Positions 1-8,476 of a stretch of DNA of 64,000 nucleotides are shown here, piece after piece; positions within the stretch are counted from its first letter, which is position 1; every line of letters starts with the position of its first letter. Location: NCBI RefSeq assembly GCF_019969845.1, contig NZ_JAHXYR010000009.1, forward strand, positions 186,001-250,000, read 5' to 3'. A model generated the notes under the pieces. It was not told where the DNA came from and did not search any database. It saw only the letters and a program-made list of their open reading frames with translations. Origin of the DNA: Sphingobacterium sp. GVS05A. Its GTDB lineage: Bacteria > Bacteroidota > Bacteroidia > Sphingobacteriales > Sphingobacteriaceae. The position numbers and the translations under genes were made by a program.

Positions 1-90
1 GTTGTCGGCGATGTTCAGCAATAAATTACGTCCCATTACGCCGAGTCCAACTATTCCAAAATCGTAGTTATTCATTTTATCTATACTCAT
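1..90 (-). CDS. gnd: 6-phosphogluconate dehydrogenase, N-terminal fragment (runs off left edge)
   Basis: Only the first 30 codons lie in the window. They read into the Rossmann fingerprint GLGVMGRNLLLNIADN, which is characteristic of decarboxylating 6-phosphogluconate dehydrogenase, the NADP/NAD enzyme that makes ribulose 5-phosphate in the cytoplasm. Two ATG starts are possible, at 90 and 75; the one at 75 gives the more usual family N-terminus (MNNYDFGIVG). The gene is divergent from gluconokinase and a gluconate permease, so the three together import, phosphorylate and decarboxylate gluconate. The same frame stays open upstream to an ATG at 261, but those 57 residues look like no known domain and are probably the divergent promoter region. 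Confidence 0.85.
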   Translation of the reverse strand, partial: MSIDKMNNYDFGIVGLGVMGRNLLLNIADN

Positions 91-272
91 CGTTTGATAC
101 CGTTTTTTTCTAAGTTGAAGTTTACCATTTTTGTTGATACTATGAAAGACAATTATCAGCAGATCGGTATGAGGCGCTTTTCTCGCTTCAATTACTTCGC
201 TGGTATTGAGTCTTTTGTTGTAAACCAACAGATAATCCGTATATTGAACTCTTCTAAACATCAATTTTATTT

Positions 273-1784
273 ATGATCATTGGATTAGACATTGGGACAT
301 CATCTGCGAAAGCTGTTGCATTTGACAACGAAGGTAACATCTTGTCGCAGCATAGTATACCTTATCCCATATTAAACCCGTCGGAAGGCTGGTATGAGCA
401 AGATCCGGAGATTGTTTACGGCGCATGTATTGAGTCTATTGCACATGTAATGATTGGCTTAAAGCAATCTAGTGCCGAGATACCGAAACCCGTATGTATT
501 TCAGTGAGCAGTGCTATGCACGGACTGATCGCTGTTGATTCGGTGGGCAAGCCACTTAGCAATTGCATGATATGGGCAGATCGCAGAAGCGAGGATATTG
601 CGGTTGCCTTGCAGGCAAGTGAGGCGGGCAGGCTGTTGTACCAGCAGACGGGCACACCAATACATCCCATGTCTTTGCTTTGCAAATTAATGTGGATAAA
701 GTCCAACGATCAAAAATTATTTGCTCAGTCGCACAAGTTTATCGGGATCAAAGAATTTCTTTTTTACAGGCTCTTTGGAGTTTATGTGGTCGATCATTCC
801 ATTGCATCTGCAACAGGGCTTTTCGACATACATCAGCTAAGGTGGTCTGATCAGGCGTTAAGATTGACGGGCATATCGGAAGAGAAACTAGCATCACCAG
901 TTCCGGTCGACTATATTTTAAATATGCCTAACCGAGAAATTGCGGCCTTGATGCAGATCCCTGCAGATACCCCTTTTGTTATAGGTGGTAGCGATGGTTG
1001 TTTGGCTAATCTGGGGGTAGGGGCTATTAGTCCTGGGGTGGCTTCGATAACTGTCGGTACCAGTGGTGCTATTCGTGTAGCAAGTTCGCAGGCAAATCAA
1101 GAAAAAAAACAAAGGCTATTTACCTACCTACTGAGGCCAAATGAATATATAATTGGTGGCGCGGTTAACAATGGCGGTGTATTACGCAACTGGTTTCGAG
1201 ATAATTTTTTGCATGAATTTACCCAAACGGAAACGGATGAAGATTCTTCTGCTGCGTTAAATGCTTTGGTCGACTCCGTCGTTCCCGGGGCAGAGGGCTT
1301 GATATTCTTGCCCTATCTAACTGGTGAACGGGCACCACATTGGAATTCCAATGCAAAAGGCGTTTATTTTGGAATACAGCTCCATCATGGCAGGGCGTAC
1401 TTTGCGCGGGCCATGATGGAAGGGATGTTGTTTGCAATTTACAGTGTAGGAATCGCATTAGAGGAGAATACTGGCCCCATTCATACGATCTTTGCAAGCG
1501 GCGGCTTAGCACGTTCATCGTTGTTGCTGCAAATGCTTGCAGACATTTTCAATAAACCTGTATTCACCAAAAATACGGTAGAAAGCTCTGCATGGGGAGC
1601 AGCATTGATAGGCTTGGAAGCATTGGGTATACAGCGAGGGGAGCCTTCCGTAAAAAACAAGCAAACAGAGGGAACACAAGATACCGAGTACTATTACAAA
1701 CCGAGTGAAGAGAATCACGCCGTATATATGAAGAACTTCCAGAAATTTGAACGCCTGTACCATATATTGGAAGGTGAGTTTTAA
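273..1784 (+). CDS. gntK: FGGY-family sugar kinase, probably gluconokinase
   Basis: This 503-residue protein is a member of the FGGY carbohydrate kinase family (usually about 500 residues). It starts with the phosphate-binding motif GLDIGTSSAKAVAF (residues 4-17). The catalytic-Asp region GGSDGCLANLG is near 237-247, and the C-terminal adenosine motif ASGGLARSS near 408-416. FGGY kinases phosphorylate sugars or polyols with ATP. Gluconate is inferred from context: the next gene is a GntP permease and the divergent gene is 6-phosphogluconate dehydrogenase, as in the Bacillus gnt operon. The gap to the permease is 16 bases, so the two are co-transcribed. Xylulokinase-like specificity cannot be excluded from sequence alone. 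Confidence 0.85.
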   Translation: MIIGLDIGTSSAKAVAFDNEGNILSQHSIPYPILNPSEGWYEQDPEIVYGACIESIAHVMIGLKQSSAEIPKPVCISVSSAMHGLIAVDSVGKPLSNCMIWADRRSEDIAVALQASEAGRLLYQQTGTPIHPMSLLCKLMWIKSNDQKLFAQSHKFIGIKEFLFYRLFGVYVVDHSIASATGLFDIHQLRWSDQALRLTGISEEKLASPVPVDYILNMPNREIAALMQIPADTPFVIGGSDGCLANLGVGAISPGVASITVGTSGAIRVASSQANQEKKQRLFTYLLRPNEYIIGGAVNNGGVLRNWFRDNFLHEFTQTETDEDSSAALNALVDSVVPGAEGLIFLPYLTGERAPHWNSNAKGVYFGIQLHHGRAYFARAMMEGMLFAIYSVGIALEENTGPIHTIFASGGLARSSLLLQMLADIFNKPVFTKNTVESSAWGAALIGLEALGIQRGEPSVKNKQTEGTQDTEYYYKPSEENHAVYMKNFQKFERLYHILEGEF

Positions 1785-1800
1785 CTAGATGTAAATTATT

Positions 1801-3123
1801 ATGCCTCTAATCATCGTTATTTTGGGAGTAGCTTTGCTACTTCTTTTAGTCACTGTCGTCAGGTTAAACACGATCTTTTCATTACTGATAACCTCTGTTG
1901 CGGTTGGTTTTGCTATGAATATGAATGCCGTCGATATCCTTAAATCCGTTGAAACCGGAGTGAGTAGTACTATGGGCCAATTGGCACTTTTGTTGGCTTT
2001 CGGGTCTTTACTGGGTAAATTGATGGCGGAGGGGGGCGCTGCAGAAAAGATTACAACGAAACTAACGGCGGTATTTGGCAGAAAGAACTTACCTTGGGCA
2101 ATGGTTCTCACGGGCTTTTTAGTAGGAATTCCTTTATTTTACAATGTCGGTTTTATCGTCTTGGTACCGTTTGTTTTCATGGTATGTGCTTCCAATAAAA
2201 TGCCCTTGCTTTACGTGGGTATTCCACTGCTGGCAGCGCTGTCTGTGACGCACGGTTATTTGCCACCGCATCCGGGAGCTACAGCCATAGCGGTTACTTA
2301 CAATGCGGATATAGGTTTGACAATGGCCTATGGCATTGTTGTGGCAATTCCAGCCATAATCATTGGTGGGCCGCTCTTTGGTAGGATGCTTAAGCGTATT
2401 CCGACCAACCCACCGGCGGAGTTTTTTCCTGAATACAATCAGGCAGATAGGAAAGAGCTTCCTGGATTTGCAATAAGTATATTTACGGGACTGTTTCCAA
2501 TAATTTTAATTGCTTTTGGTTCATTTGCACATCTAATATTCCCAGAAGATTCCCCTTGGCTGACGGCACTACGTTTCTTGGGTGACCCGGTGGTGGCTTT
2601 AATGATTGCATCTCTGGTGGCGATGTACACGATGGGGATCCGCCAAGGTAAAAGTTTGCGGGAGCAGTCAGAAAGTGTGGAAGAAGCAATCCGTGGGATA
2701 ATGATGATCCTTTTTATCATTGCAGCATCAGGCGCCTTCAAGCAAATTTTGGTAGATAGTGGTGTAGCGAACTACATCGCTGACCTAACTGCAGACCTTA
2801 GCTTGTCACCTCTTGTGCTTGCATGGTTAATAGCCGGTATCATTCGCCTAGTTATCGGTTCGGCAAGTGTTGCTGGACTCACGGCAGCGGGCATTATGCT
2901 CCCCATTGTGCAAGCAGGAGATGTTACTCCTGAATTAATGGTGCTAGCGACCGGAGCGGGCAGTCTCATGTTCTCACACGTCAACGATCCGGGGTTTTGG
3001 ATGTTTAAATCTTATTTTGGAGTGAGCGTGAAGGATACATTTCGCTCATGGACGGTGATGGAAACGCTGGTTTCTGTTATTGGATTGATCGGTGTCTTGA
3101 TTTTACACTGGCTTGGTCATTGA
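1801..3123 (+). CDS. gntP: GntP-family gluconate:H+ symporter
   Basis: This is a 440-residue, very hydrophobic inner-membrane protein with about twelve predicted membrane segments, the usual size for the GntP family. The family hallmark SHVNDPGFW lies near residues 390-398, and HGYLPPHPGATAIA near 150-163 is also typical. The family imports gluconate and related aldonic acids with protons. It directly follows the kinase, forming a two-gene import and phosphorylation operon that ends at the strong hairpin at 3239. Substrate is inferred from the 6-phosphogluconate dehydrogenase and kinase neighbours; idonate or a ketogluconate is possible. Confidence 0.9.
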   Translation: MPLIIVILGVALLLLLVTVVRLNTIFSLLITSVAVGFAMNMNAVDILKSVETGVSSTMGQLALLLAFGSLLGKLMAEGGAAEKITTKLTAVFGRKNLPWAMVLTGFLVGIPLFYNVGFIVLVPFVFMVCASNKMPLLYVGIPLLAALSVTHGYLPPHPGATAIAVTYNADIGLTMAYGIVVAIPAIIIGGPLFGRMLKRIPTNPPAEFFPEYNQADRKELPGFAISIFTGLFPIILIAFGSFAHLIFPEDSPWLTALRFLGDPVVALMIASLVAMYTMGIRQGKSLREQSESVEEAIRGIMMILFIIAASGAFKQILVDSGVANYIADLTADLSLSPLVLAWLIAGIIRLVIGSASVAGLTAAGIMLPIVQAGDVTPELMVLATGAGSLMFSHVNDPGFWMFKSYFGVSVKDTFRSWTVMETLVSVIGLIGVLILHWLGH

Positions 3124-3238
3124 TAGCGATAAACAGGCCCGCGTACTGTGGCTATAGTTCAACAAAACGGTTATATAAAGTAATTGCTAGGATACATTAA
3201 TAGGACGGAGAGTCTCAAACGAATATTGAATTATACAG

Positions 3239-3270
3239 GCCCATAATCGGTTGATTATGGGCTTTTTTTT
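3239..3270 (+). terminator. Intrinsic terminator after gntK-gntP
   Basis: A perfect 10-bp stem, GCCCATAATC / GATTATGGGC, with a 4-base loop is followed directly by eight T. It lies 115 bases after the permease stop. The rest of the 228-base gap before the TPM gene shows nothing else clear. Confidence 0.9.
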
Positions 3271-3351
3271 GATGGAAACCTTTGTTTGATTTTTTTTTCT
3301 TAATATCGTGACAATGAACCAAATTTTGTTGTTTGAGTTATTCTAAAAAAT

Positions 3352-4827
3352 ATGCATAGATCACATCAACTCTATATCTTCCTTTTATTTTGGCTAAGCT
3401 GCTGTTTAAATGCTGTTCCGGTATTGGCACAGTATACTGTCGATAATGTACCTAGTCCGAAGCAGAAAGGGCAAGACTATTTTGTCTCCAATCCTGATGG
3501 GATCTTGTCATCGGGTACTGTAGCTGAACTGGATGGTTTATCCACACAGATCGAAGCAGCTACCAAAAGTGAATATGCCATTGTATTGGTCAATGACTAT
3601 GTCGGTGACAGCGATTTTGAATTTGCACTTAAACTATTTAATACCTGGGGTATCGGCAAGAAGGGGAGTAACAATGGTTTATTATTGTTTATTGCCAAAG
3701 ATCGGCGGGAATATCGTTTTATTACGGGATATGGGATGGAAAGTACCTTGCCTGATGCCTATTTAAAGCGGATCGGTGAGAAGTATCTGGTGCCTAATTT
3801 TCGAAATGGAAATTATGACCAAGGAGTTTCTGAGGCTTCACAGTTTATCAAAACCATTCTAATGTCGCCTGATAGCAAGGCTGAATTGGAGCGCCTGATG
3901 CCTGAGGCAACTCCGATCTGGAGCTTCAGCAGTCCTATCCTGCGAAATTCACTTTTGGTGCTAGCTTTATTTGCCGTCTGTTATATCTGGCTGGGTGAGG
4001 TGACCCGCGCGATAAAAGGGCAACTGACCAAGAAAAGTAAGTATTTTCCACCACTGGTCAGCGGCTGTGGTTGTATGGGGATGTTGATGTTTGCCAGTGT
4101 GTTTATATGTGCTTTTGCGTTGAACAACTTTGAAGTCGTTTATCAATGGAAAAACCTTCCTTACTTTATTTTTATATTTGGCAGTATTACATTGGCGATG
4201 AAATATAATGCGAGCCGTACGCAGATTGTCAATTCTTATCGCGATGAGGAGAATATCCAGCAAGCCTTACGTAAATTTCGCATTTGGGGACTTGTTCCTT
4301 TATTGCTAAGTCCTTTGGCGCTGTTTGATCTTTTTGGAATAAATAAGCGGATTCGAAGGAATGAACTACGATTGACCCCTCCGGATGGTTCGGGGCGTTG
4401 GTTACGGATGAATAAGGATGATGTATCTATCAGAGAAAGTGCTTACCTAGATCAGGGACAACTCATGGAGGAGAAAATTGGTAGTCGATCTTATGAGATT
4501 TGGGTAGATCAGATAAGCAATGAAACCAAGTTGGTTCCCTGGGATGAAAATGCGGGGTACATTGATTGTCCTCAATGTCATTACCGTACGTTTGAAACGG
4601 GACTTTCACATACGATCCGATCTGCAACATACAGTTCGCAGGGCTTGGAGGAACGTTTTGATAAATGTAAGAACTGTGGGCATCGCGTATCTCATGGTGA
4701 GCATACTATACCTGTTAAAGTGCGGTCTTCATCGAGCAGGTCTGGTGGCGGTGGATCCAGTAGTAGTGGCGGTGGAAGTTTTGGCGGTGGTTCTTCAGGT
4801 GGTGGAGGCGCAGGCGGGCGATGGTAG
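3352..4827 (+). CDS. TPM-domain membrane protein with zinc ribbon and Gly/Ser-rich tail
   Basis: This is a 491-residue exported membrane protein. It has a signal peptide at residues 1-27, then a TPM domain (about 45-165) with the typical opening DYFVSNPDGILSSGTVAELD. Further along are hydrophobic segments near 198-218, 240-258, 265-280 and 310-328, a CPQC...CKNCG zinc ribbon (about 406-450), and a tail made almost only of Gly and Ser from about residue 462. The last segment (GGSSGGGGAGGRW) matches the common YgcG-type end. TPM proteins have been linked to photosystem repair in plants and to unclear envelope roles in bacteria; a function cannot be given here. It is probably transcribed alone. 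Confidence 0.75.
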   Translation: MHRSHQLYIFLLFWLSCCLNAVPVLAQYTVDNVPSPKQKGQDYFVSNPDGILSSGTVAELDGLSTQIEAATKSEYAIVLVNDYVGDSDFEFALKLFNTWGIGKKGSNNGLLLFIAKDRREYRFITGYGMESTLPDAYLKRIGEKYLVPNFRNGNYDQGVSEASQFIKTILMSPDSKAELERLMPEATPIWSFSSPILRNSLLVLALFAVCYIWLGEVTRAIKGQLTKKSKYFPPLVSGCGCMGMLMFASVFICAFALNNFEVVYQWKNLPYFIFIFGSITLAMKYNASRTQIVNSYRDEENIQQALRKFRIWGLVPLLLSPLALFDLFGINKRIRRNELRLTPPDGSGRWLRMNKDDVSIRESAYLDQGQLMEEKIGSRSYEIWVDQISNETKLVPWDENAGYIDCPQCHYRTFETGLSHTIRSATYSSQGLEERFDKCKNCGHRVSHGEHTIPVKVRSSSSRSGGGGSSSSGGGSFGGGSSGGGGAGGRW

Positions 4828-4844
4828 TTCGTGATTTAGTGGGC

Positions 4845-4990
4845 AAAAAAAAAGGTTTTCAATCGGGGAGAATGAAAACCTTAAATAACCAATTATAAAC
4901 CTAAATTATGATGGTATAAATATAGTGTATTTTTTACACTATCAAAAGTTTTTTTTAAAAAAAATAAAAAAAGTAAGCTATATAGCGCAT
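4845..4990 (+). other. Intergenic stretch with two hairpins and a SusC-type leader motif
   Basis: After the TPM gene comes an A-run and a stem of AAGGTTTTCA (4852-4861) with TGAAAACCTT (4873-4882). Next is the AT-rich leader AACCAATTATAAACCTAAAT (4886-4905), followed by an ATG that opens only a three-codon frame. A second hairpin, ATAGTGTA (4922-4929) with TACACTAT (4935-4942), is followed by AAAAG and nine T. This has the shape of a short transcript with its own terminator, or of a gene leader whose coding part has been lost. Confidence 0.4.
4922..4955 (+). terminator. Probable intrinsic terminator before the lipid cluster
   Basis: An 8-bp stem ATAGTGTA / TACACTAT with a T5 loop is followed after a short A-rich spacer by a run of about nine T. 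It ends whatever is transcribed from upstream, so the lipid gene cluster at 4993 probably has its own start nearby. Confidence 0.55.
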
Positions 4991-4992
4991 AT

Positions 4993-5598
4993 ATGATTTC
5001 TGTTTATAAATTAAAACCAAAGTTTCAGCAGTTATTGATGCCGATTCTGACTTTCTTGCATCGGAAAAAGGTAACAGCCAATCAGATAACTATTGGGTCG
5101 ATCGTTTTGTCTTTGGTTATCGCAGTATCGTTTTGGTACGCTGACCGGATGTCAATTTTGTTCTTGGTATTACCGATCGGTTTATTATTGCGGATGGCCT
5201 TCAATGCATTGGATGGCATGATGGCCCGTCTTTTCAATCAGACAAGTAAAAAAGGGGAAGTCTTGAACGAGGTAGGCGATATTGTCTCCGATGTCCTGAT
5301 CTTTTTTCCCTTGCTGAAATTTCATCCTGAGAGTTTATATCTGGTGGTATGCTTTATTATTTTGTGTGTCATCAATGAATTCTGTGGTCTGATTGGAAAA
5401 GTTGTGGCCAATGATCGTCGTTATGATGGGCCCATGGGTAAAAGTGACCGTGCATTGTTGCTCGGCGTATATGGTATTTTGAGCTTGTTACAGGTCTCGA
5501 TAACGACTATTTCAGTTTATATTTTTGCTGTGCTATGTTTGCTATTGGTCTTGAGTTCGATAACGCGATTAAGAAAGGCATTGGTGGTACATGAGTGA
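4993..5598 (+). CDS. CDP-alcohol phosphatidyltransferase, YnbA-like
   Basis: This is a 201-residue protein with about six membrane segments. It carries the CDP-alcohol phosphotransferase motif NALDGMMAR, then eight residues, then GEVLNEVGD (about 72-100). The enzyme class displaces CMP from CDP-diacylglycerol with an alcohol to make a phospholipid at the cytoplasmic face of the inner membrane. Two of the four consensus aspartates are replaced: the first is Asn and the third is Asn, while the DG, AR and last Asp remain. Length, motif and gene order match enterobacterial YnbA as I know it. It heads a tight cluster: the next gene overlaps it by 8 bases. The alcohol substrate is unknown. Confidence 0.8.
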   Translation: MISVYKLKPKFQQLLMPILTFLHRKKVTANQITIGSIVLSLVIAVSFWYADRMSILFLVLPIGLLLRMAFNALDGMMARLFNQTSKKGEVLNEVGDIVSDVLIFFPLLKFHPESLYLVVCFIILCVINEFCGLIGKVVANDRRYDGPMGKSDRALLLGVYGILSLLQVSITTISVYIFAVLCLLLVLSSITRLRKALVVHE

Positions 5599-6436
5599 AG
5601 TATCCAATCCGAAGGGCAAGTTTGCTGACGTACCTGTACGGGTCAGAAGCTGGGGTTATATCGTACTGGTACTGGCTATCGTTTTCGTTCCGCAAACAAT
5701 AACATTGCTGTTTGTTTCCTGGCTGACGTTTCAGGGCATGCGCGAGTTTATGAAGATGTTTGTCCCCAATTTTAGTTTTGCACTGCCCTTTGCTATTGTA
5801 GCGGGTCTATTGCAGCTGATCCTTTTAATCCACTGTTCATACAGCGCCTATCTATGTTGGGCGACACTATTGTGCATAGGAGTTGGGCTGTTTTTCCGGT
5901 TGGGACAGAAAACAGCGATGAGTGCTGCTATCGGGATGACCTTTGGAGCGGCTGCCTGTCTGCTTGCATTCAGCCAACTGGCCTTTATCCGAGCAGTACA
6001 AATCAATCAGGATGAGCTCATGGGATTACGGCTTGTAGCCTATATCATTGTTTTAACGGAACTGAACGATGTATTCCAATATCTAATGGGTAAATTCTTT
6101 GGTAAACGAAAGATTGTTCCGCGTATCAGTCCAAACAAAACTGTTGCCGGATGTATCGGTGGGATCGGGCTGACGGTAATTTTGAGTAATATCTTGGGCT
6201 ATCTGTTATTGCCATTTGGGGATTTTATCTGCTTTTCGTTGCTTGGTCTGCTCTTTGGTTCATTGGGATTTTGTGGTGATGTGCTTTTCTCCTTTTTGAA
6301 ACGCAAGACGGGAGTCAAGGATACGGGTACATTAATCCCCGGACATGGTGGATTACTGGATCGGATAGATAGCTTGGTGTTTAATGCACCTGTTTTCTAT
6401 GGTTTGATTTGTTTGATAGAAATGACGAATTTGTAA
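5591..6436 (+). CDS. Phosphatidate cytidylyltransferase (CDP-diglyceride synthase), YnbB-like
   Basis: This 281-residue polytopic membrane protein ends with the full CdsA signature: KRKTGVKDTG followed by PGHGGLLDRIDS (about 236-260), including the Lys-Asp and final Asp residues that bind metal and CTP. It makes CDP-diacylglycerol from phosphatidic acid and CTP. It overlaps the phosphatidyltransferase gene by 8 bases, so the cluster has its own supply of CDP-diacylglycerol, as in ynbA-ynbB. The essential cellular cdsA is presumably elsewhere. The start at 5591 is preferred because the frame includes the first membrane segment and translational coupling is likely. Confidence 0.88.
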   Translation: MSEVSNPKGKFADVPVRVRSWGYIVLVLAIVFVPQTITLLFVSWLTFQGMREFMKMFVPNFSFALPFAIVAGLLQLILLIHCSYSAYLCWATLLCIGVGLFFRLGQKTAMSAAIGMTFGAAACLLAFSQLAFIRAVQINQDELMGLRLVAYIIVLTELNDVFQYLMGKFFGKRKIVPRISPNKTVAGCIGGIGLTVILSNILGYLLLPFGDFICFSLLGLLFGSLGFCGDVLFSFLKRKTGVKDTGTLIPGHGGLLDRIDSLVFNAPVFYGLICLIEMTNL

Positions 6437-6471
6437 GTAAAACCAGAATATCATATCTAATATATCGCGAA

Positions 6472-7503
6472 ATGAATTATCAGCGGGCAGTTTTATTTTC
6501 AGGAGGTGGTACTCGTTTTGGCTTGTACTTGGGAATGTATGCCGCGCTGGAGGAACTGGGGTTAAAACCGGATCTACTGATTGCCGCCTGCGGTGGATCG
6601 CTGGCTGCTGCGATTATTCAGGCTTTTGCAACAGATGCAGAGCGGAAATCTTATCTCCAATCCGAAGAGTTTTATCGCTTCTTCTGTGGGCATCAGCTTA
6701 CGGAACAACGTCATCTGGGTAAACTGGGGTGGTATGTGTTAAAAAAGCAGTGGGATAAACGATCTGCTCCTTATCTGGAAGATGTCTTTGATCGTTATCT
6801 GGTCGATATGGAATATGATCTTTCGCCCTTATTACCAACTTTGAACCGCCCATTTTCGGAGGAAATACCGTCGATTATTATTGGTTCGAAAATGCTTTTT
6901 GACCGTTCGGGAGTTGGGGAGAGACGTGGCCAACGTAAGCTCTATCAGAAAATCCTGATGGGAAATACAAGTGTACTATCGAACGTAAATTTGGATAGCA
7001 TTCAAATTCAAGGTGAAAATTATGGACAAAGTGCTGTTACCTCAACGATAGCGATAAATTCAGCGGTGACATTGTTGGAGGCTGTTCGTATTTCCATGTC
7101 CGATATGTTTTATATAGAGCCGATACAGCGGAATGGGGAATTTTATGCCGGTGGAGCCATTGATCTGGTCCCTGTAGAGTTGGCGCAGTCTTTGGCCGCA
7201 GAAGTTATCTGTGAGCGGAAGCCGCCGTATAAATTGCAGGAAGAGGGATTGGTAAGGGCGGTATTGGGCTTCAGCGGAAACCAACGCTTGCGGGATATTG
7301 ATCGGCAATTTCAGGGGATCCGATGGATCGATACAAGGGATGCCGCGGAACAGTTAGCAGGAAACTATTGTAAAAAAGGTATAGATTGGCGTAGATTTGA
7401 AATAACATTGTCCCTACCAGCAAGTCTGGATGAATTTGCCACCGCTATGGAAGCACAGTGGAATTATGGATATCGGAAGACGTTGGAACTGCGTATGGCG
7501 TAG
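6472..7503 (+). CDS. Patatin-like phospholipase domain protein with altered catalytic motifs
   Basis: The start at 6472 (MNYQRAVLFSGGG) is chosen because the patatin oxyanion motif SGGGTRFGLYLG then begins at residue 10; an upstream in-frame ATG at 6409 would overlap the previous gene. The protein has 343 residues. Patatin-like enzymes cleave acyl chains from phospholipids with a Ser-Asp dyad. Here the nucleophile elbow reads ACGGSLAA (GxSxA instead of GxSxG), and the expected DGG motif reads AGGAIDLVP, so the usual Asp is Ala with another Asp five residues on. No membrane segment or signal peptide is evident, so it is probably cytoplasmic or peripheral. It may have a shifted dyad or be inactive. 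Confidence 0.75.
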   Translation: MNYQRAVLFSGGGTRFGLYLGMYAALEELGLKPDLLIAACGGSLAAAIIQAFATDAERKSYLQSEEFYRFFCGHQLTEQRHLGKLGWYVLKKQWDKRSAPYLEDVFDRYLVDMEYDLSPLLPTLNRPFSEEIPSIIIGSKMLFDRSGVGERRGQRKLYQKILMGNTSVLSNVNLDSIQIQGENYGQSAVTSTIAINSAVTLLEAVRISMSDMFYIEPIQRNGEFYAGGAIDLVPVELAQSLAAEVICERKPPYKLQEEGLVRAVLGFSGNQRLRDIDRQFQGIRWIDTRDAAEQLAGNYCKKGIDWRRFEITLSLPASLDEFATAMEAQWNYGYRKTLELRMA

Positions 7504-7720
7504 TGCCCGAGATATCAGAATAATGGTAGTTTGGAGAGAGGCCATGCGAGCGAAGAGATCGTTCACAATGTACATAAATTATGAAGTTCTGGAGAGCTTG
7601 GAATTGTATATGGTTTAATACGGGATCTATTGGAAAACTTAGGTGGCATACATCGAAGGTTTATTTGTTTGACAAGATAGCCCGATCAAGCGGGTAAAAT
7701 AATCGCTATTTTTTTATAAA

Positions 7721-8476
7721 ATGAAGGTATTTATCGCAGGCGGAACAAGCGGAATAGGTTTGGCACTAGCACAATGCTATCTCCAACAGGGGGCTGAAGT
7801 TGCTGTATGTGGTCGAGACCTTTCAAAGTTGACCAATCAACAAGCAGACGATGCGCTCATCAAGTTTGAAGTAGATGTATGTAATCGGGATGCTTTGGCT
7901 GATGCCGTTGATTCCTTCTGTAATCATGTGGCATTGGATCTTTTTATCAATTGTACCGGAAGTTATGCTGATGATGTGGCACAGCGTATCAGTTATGAAG
8001 AGGCAGGTGAGATGCTCCGAGTCAATATGCTCGGTACCCTGAACTGTTTTGAAGTCGCCAGCGAAGCCATGCGTGGACAATCAAAGGGGCAGATCGCGAC
8101 AATAGCATCCGTCTCGGGAACTTTAGACTTTCCGAATTCAAGTTTGTACAGCAAAACAAAGCGAGCCGCAATCCAAATGGCAGAAGCTTATCGGAGGGCA
8201 TTGCTTCCGTATGGGATTGCAGTGACAGTCATCGCACCAGGGTATGTGGATACAACTAAGCTCCGTCAACTTAATCAGCAGGATCTCTCCAAAAAGCCCT
8301 TTTTGATCAGTGTAGACGATGCCGCGCAACGCATCTTAAAAGCGATACAGCAAAAGAAAAAAATCGTGATTTTTCCGAAGCGTATGAAATGGTTGATGGG
8401 ATTTTTAGGCCTGCTCCCTCATGTATTATTAAGTAAAATCATGTTTAGGAAAGCCAAATGGATGAAAAACGATTAA
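7721..8476 (+). CDS. Short-chain dehydrogenase/reductase
   Basis: This 251-residue classical SDR has the NAD(P)-binding motif AGGTSGIGLA (6-15), a catalytic Ser near 130-132 and YSKTK (143-147, the YxxxK pair). A hydrophobic C-terminal stretch (MGFLGLLPHVLLSKIMF) could associate it with the membrane, as in lipid-acting SDRs such as 3-ketosphinganine reductases. It follows a 217-base gap that holds no gene I can support, and its end overlaps the next gene by 19 bases, placing it in the lipid cluster. Reduction or oxidation of a lipid head group or acyl chain is a reasonable guess; the substrate is unknown. Enterobacterial ynbABCD as I know it has no SDR. Confidence 0.85.
   Translation: MKVFIAGGTSGIGLALAQCYLQQGAEVAVCGRDLSKLTNQQADDALIKFEVDVCNRDALADAVDSFCNHVALDLFINCTGSYADDVAQRISYEEAGEMLRVNMLGTLNCFEVASEAMRGQSKGQIATIASVSGTLDFPNSSLYSKTKRAAIQMAEAYRRALLPYGIAVTVIAPGYVDTTKLRQLNQQDLSKKPFLISVDDAAQRILKAIQQKKKIVIFPKRMKWLMGFLGLLPHVLLSKIMFRKAKWMKND

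Noticed and set aside
94..276. 60-codon plus-strand frame before gluconokinase
   Set aside because: It overlaps the divergent promoter region, shows no domain and has no convincing ribosome-binding site.
7504..7720. A small gene in the gap between the patatin-like and SDR genes
   Set aside because: Only a short chance frame without recognisable features or a convincing start was seen.
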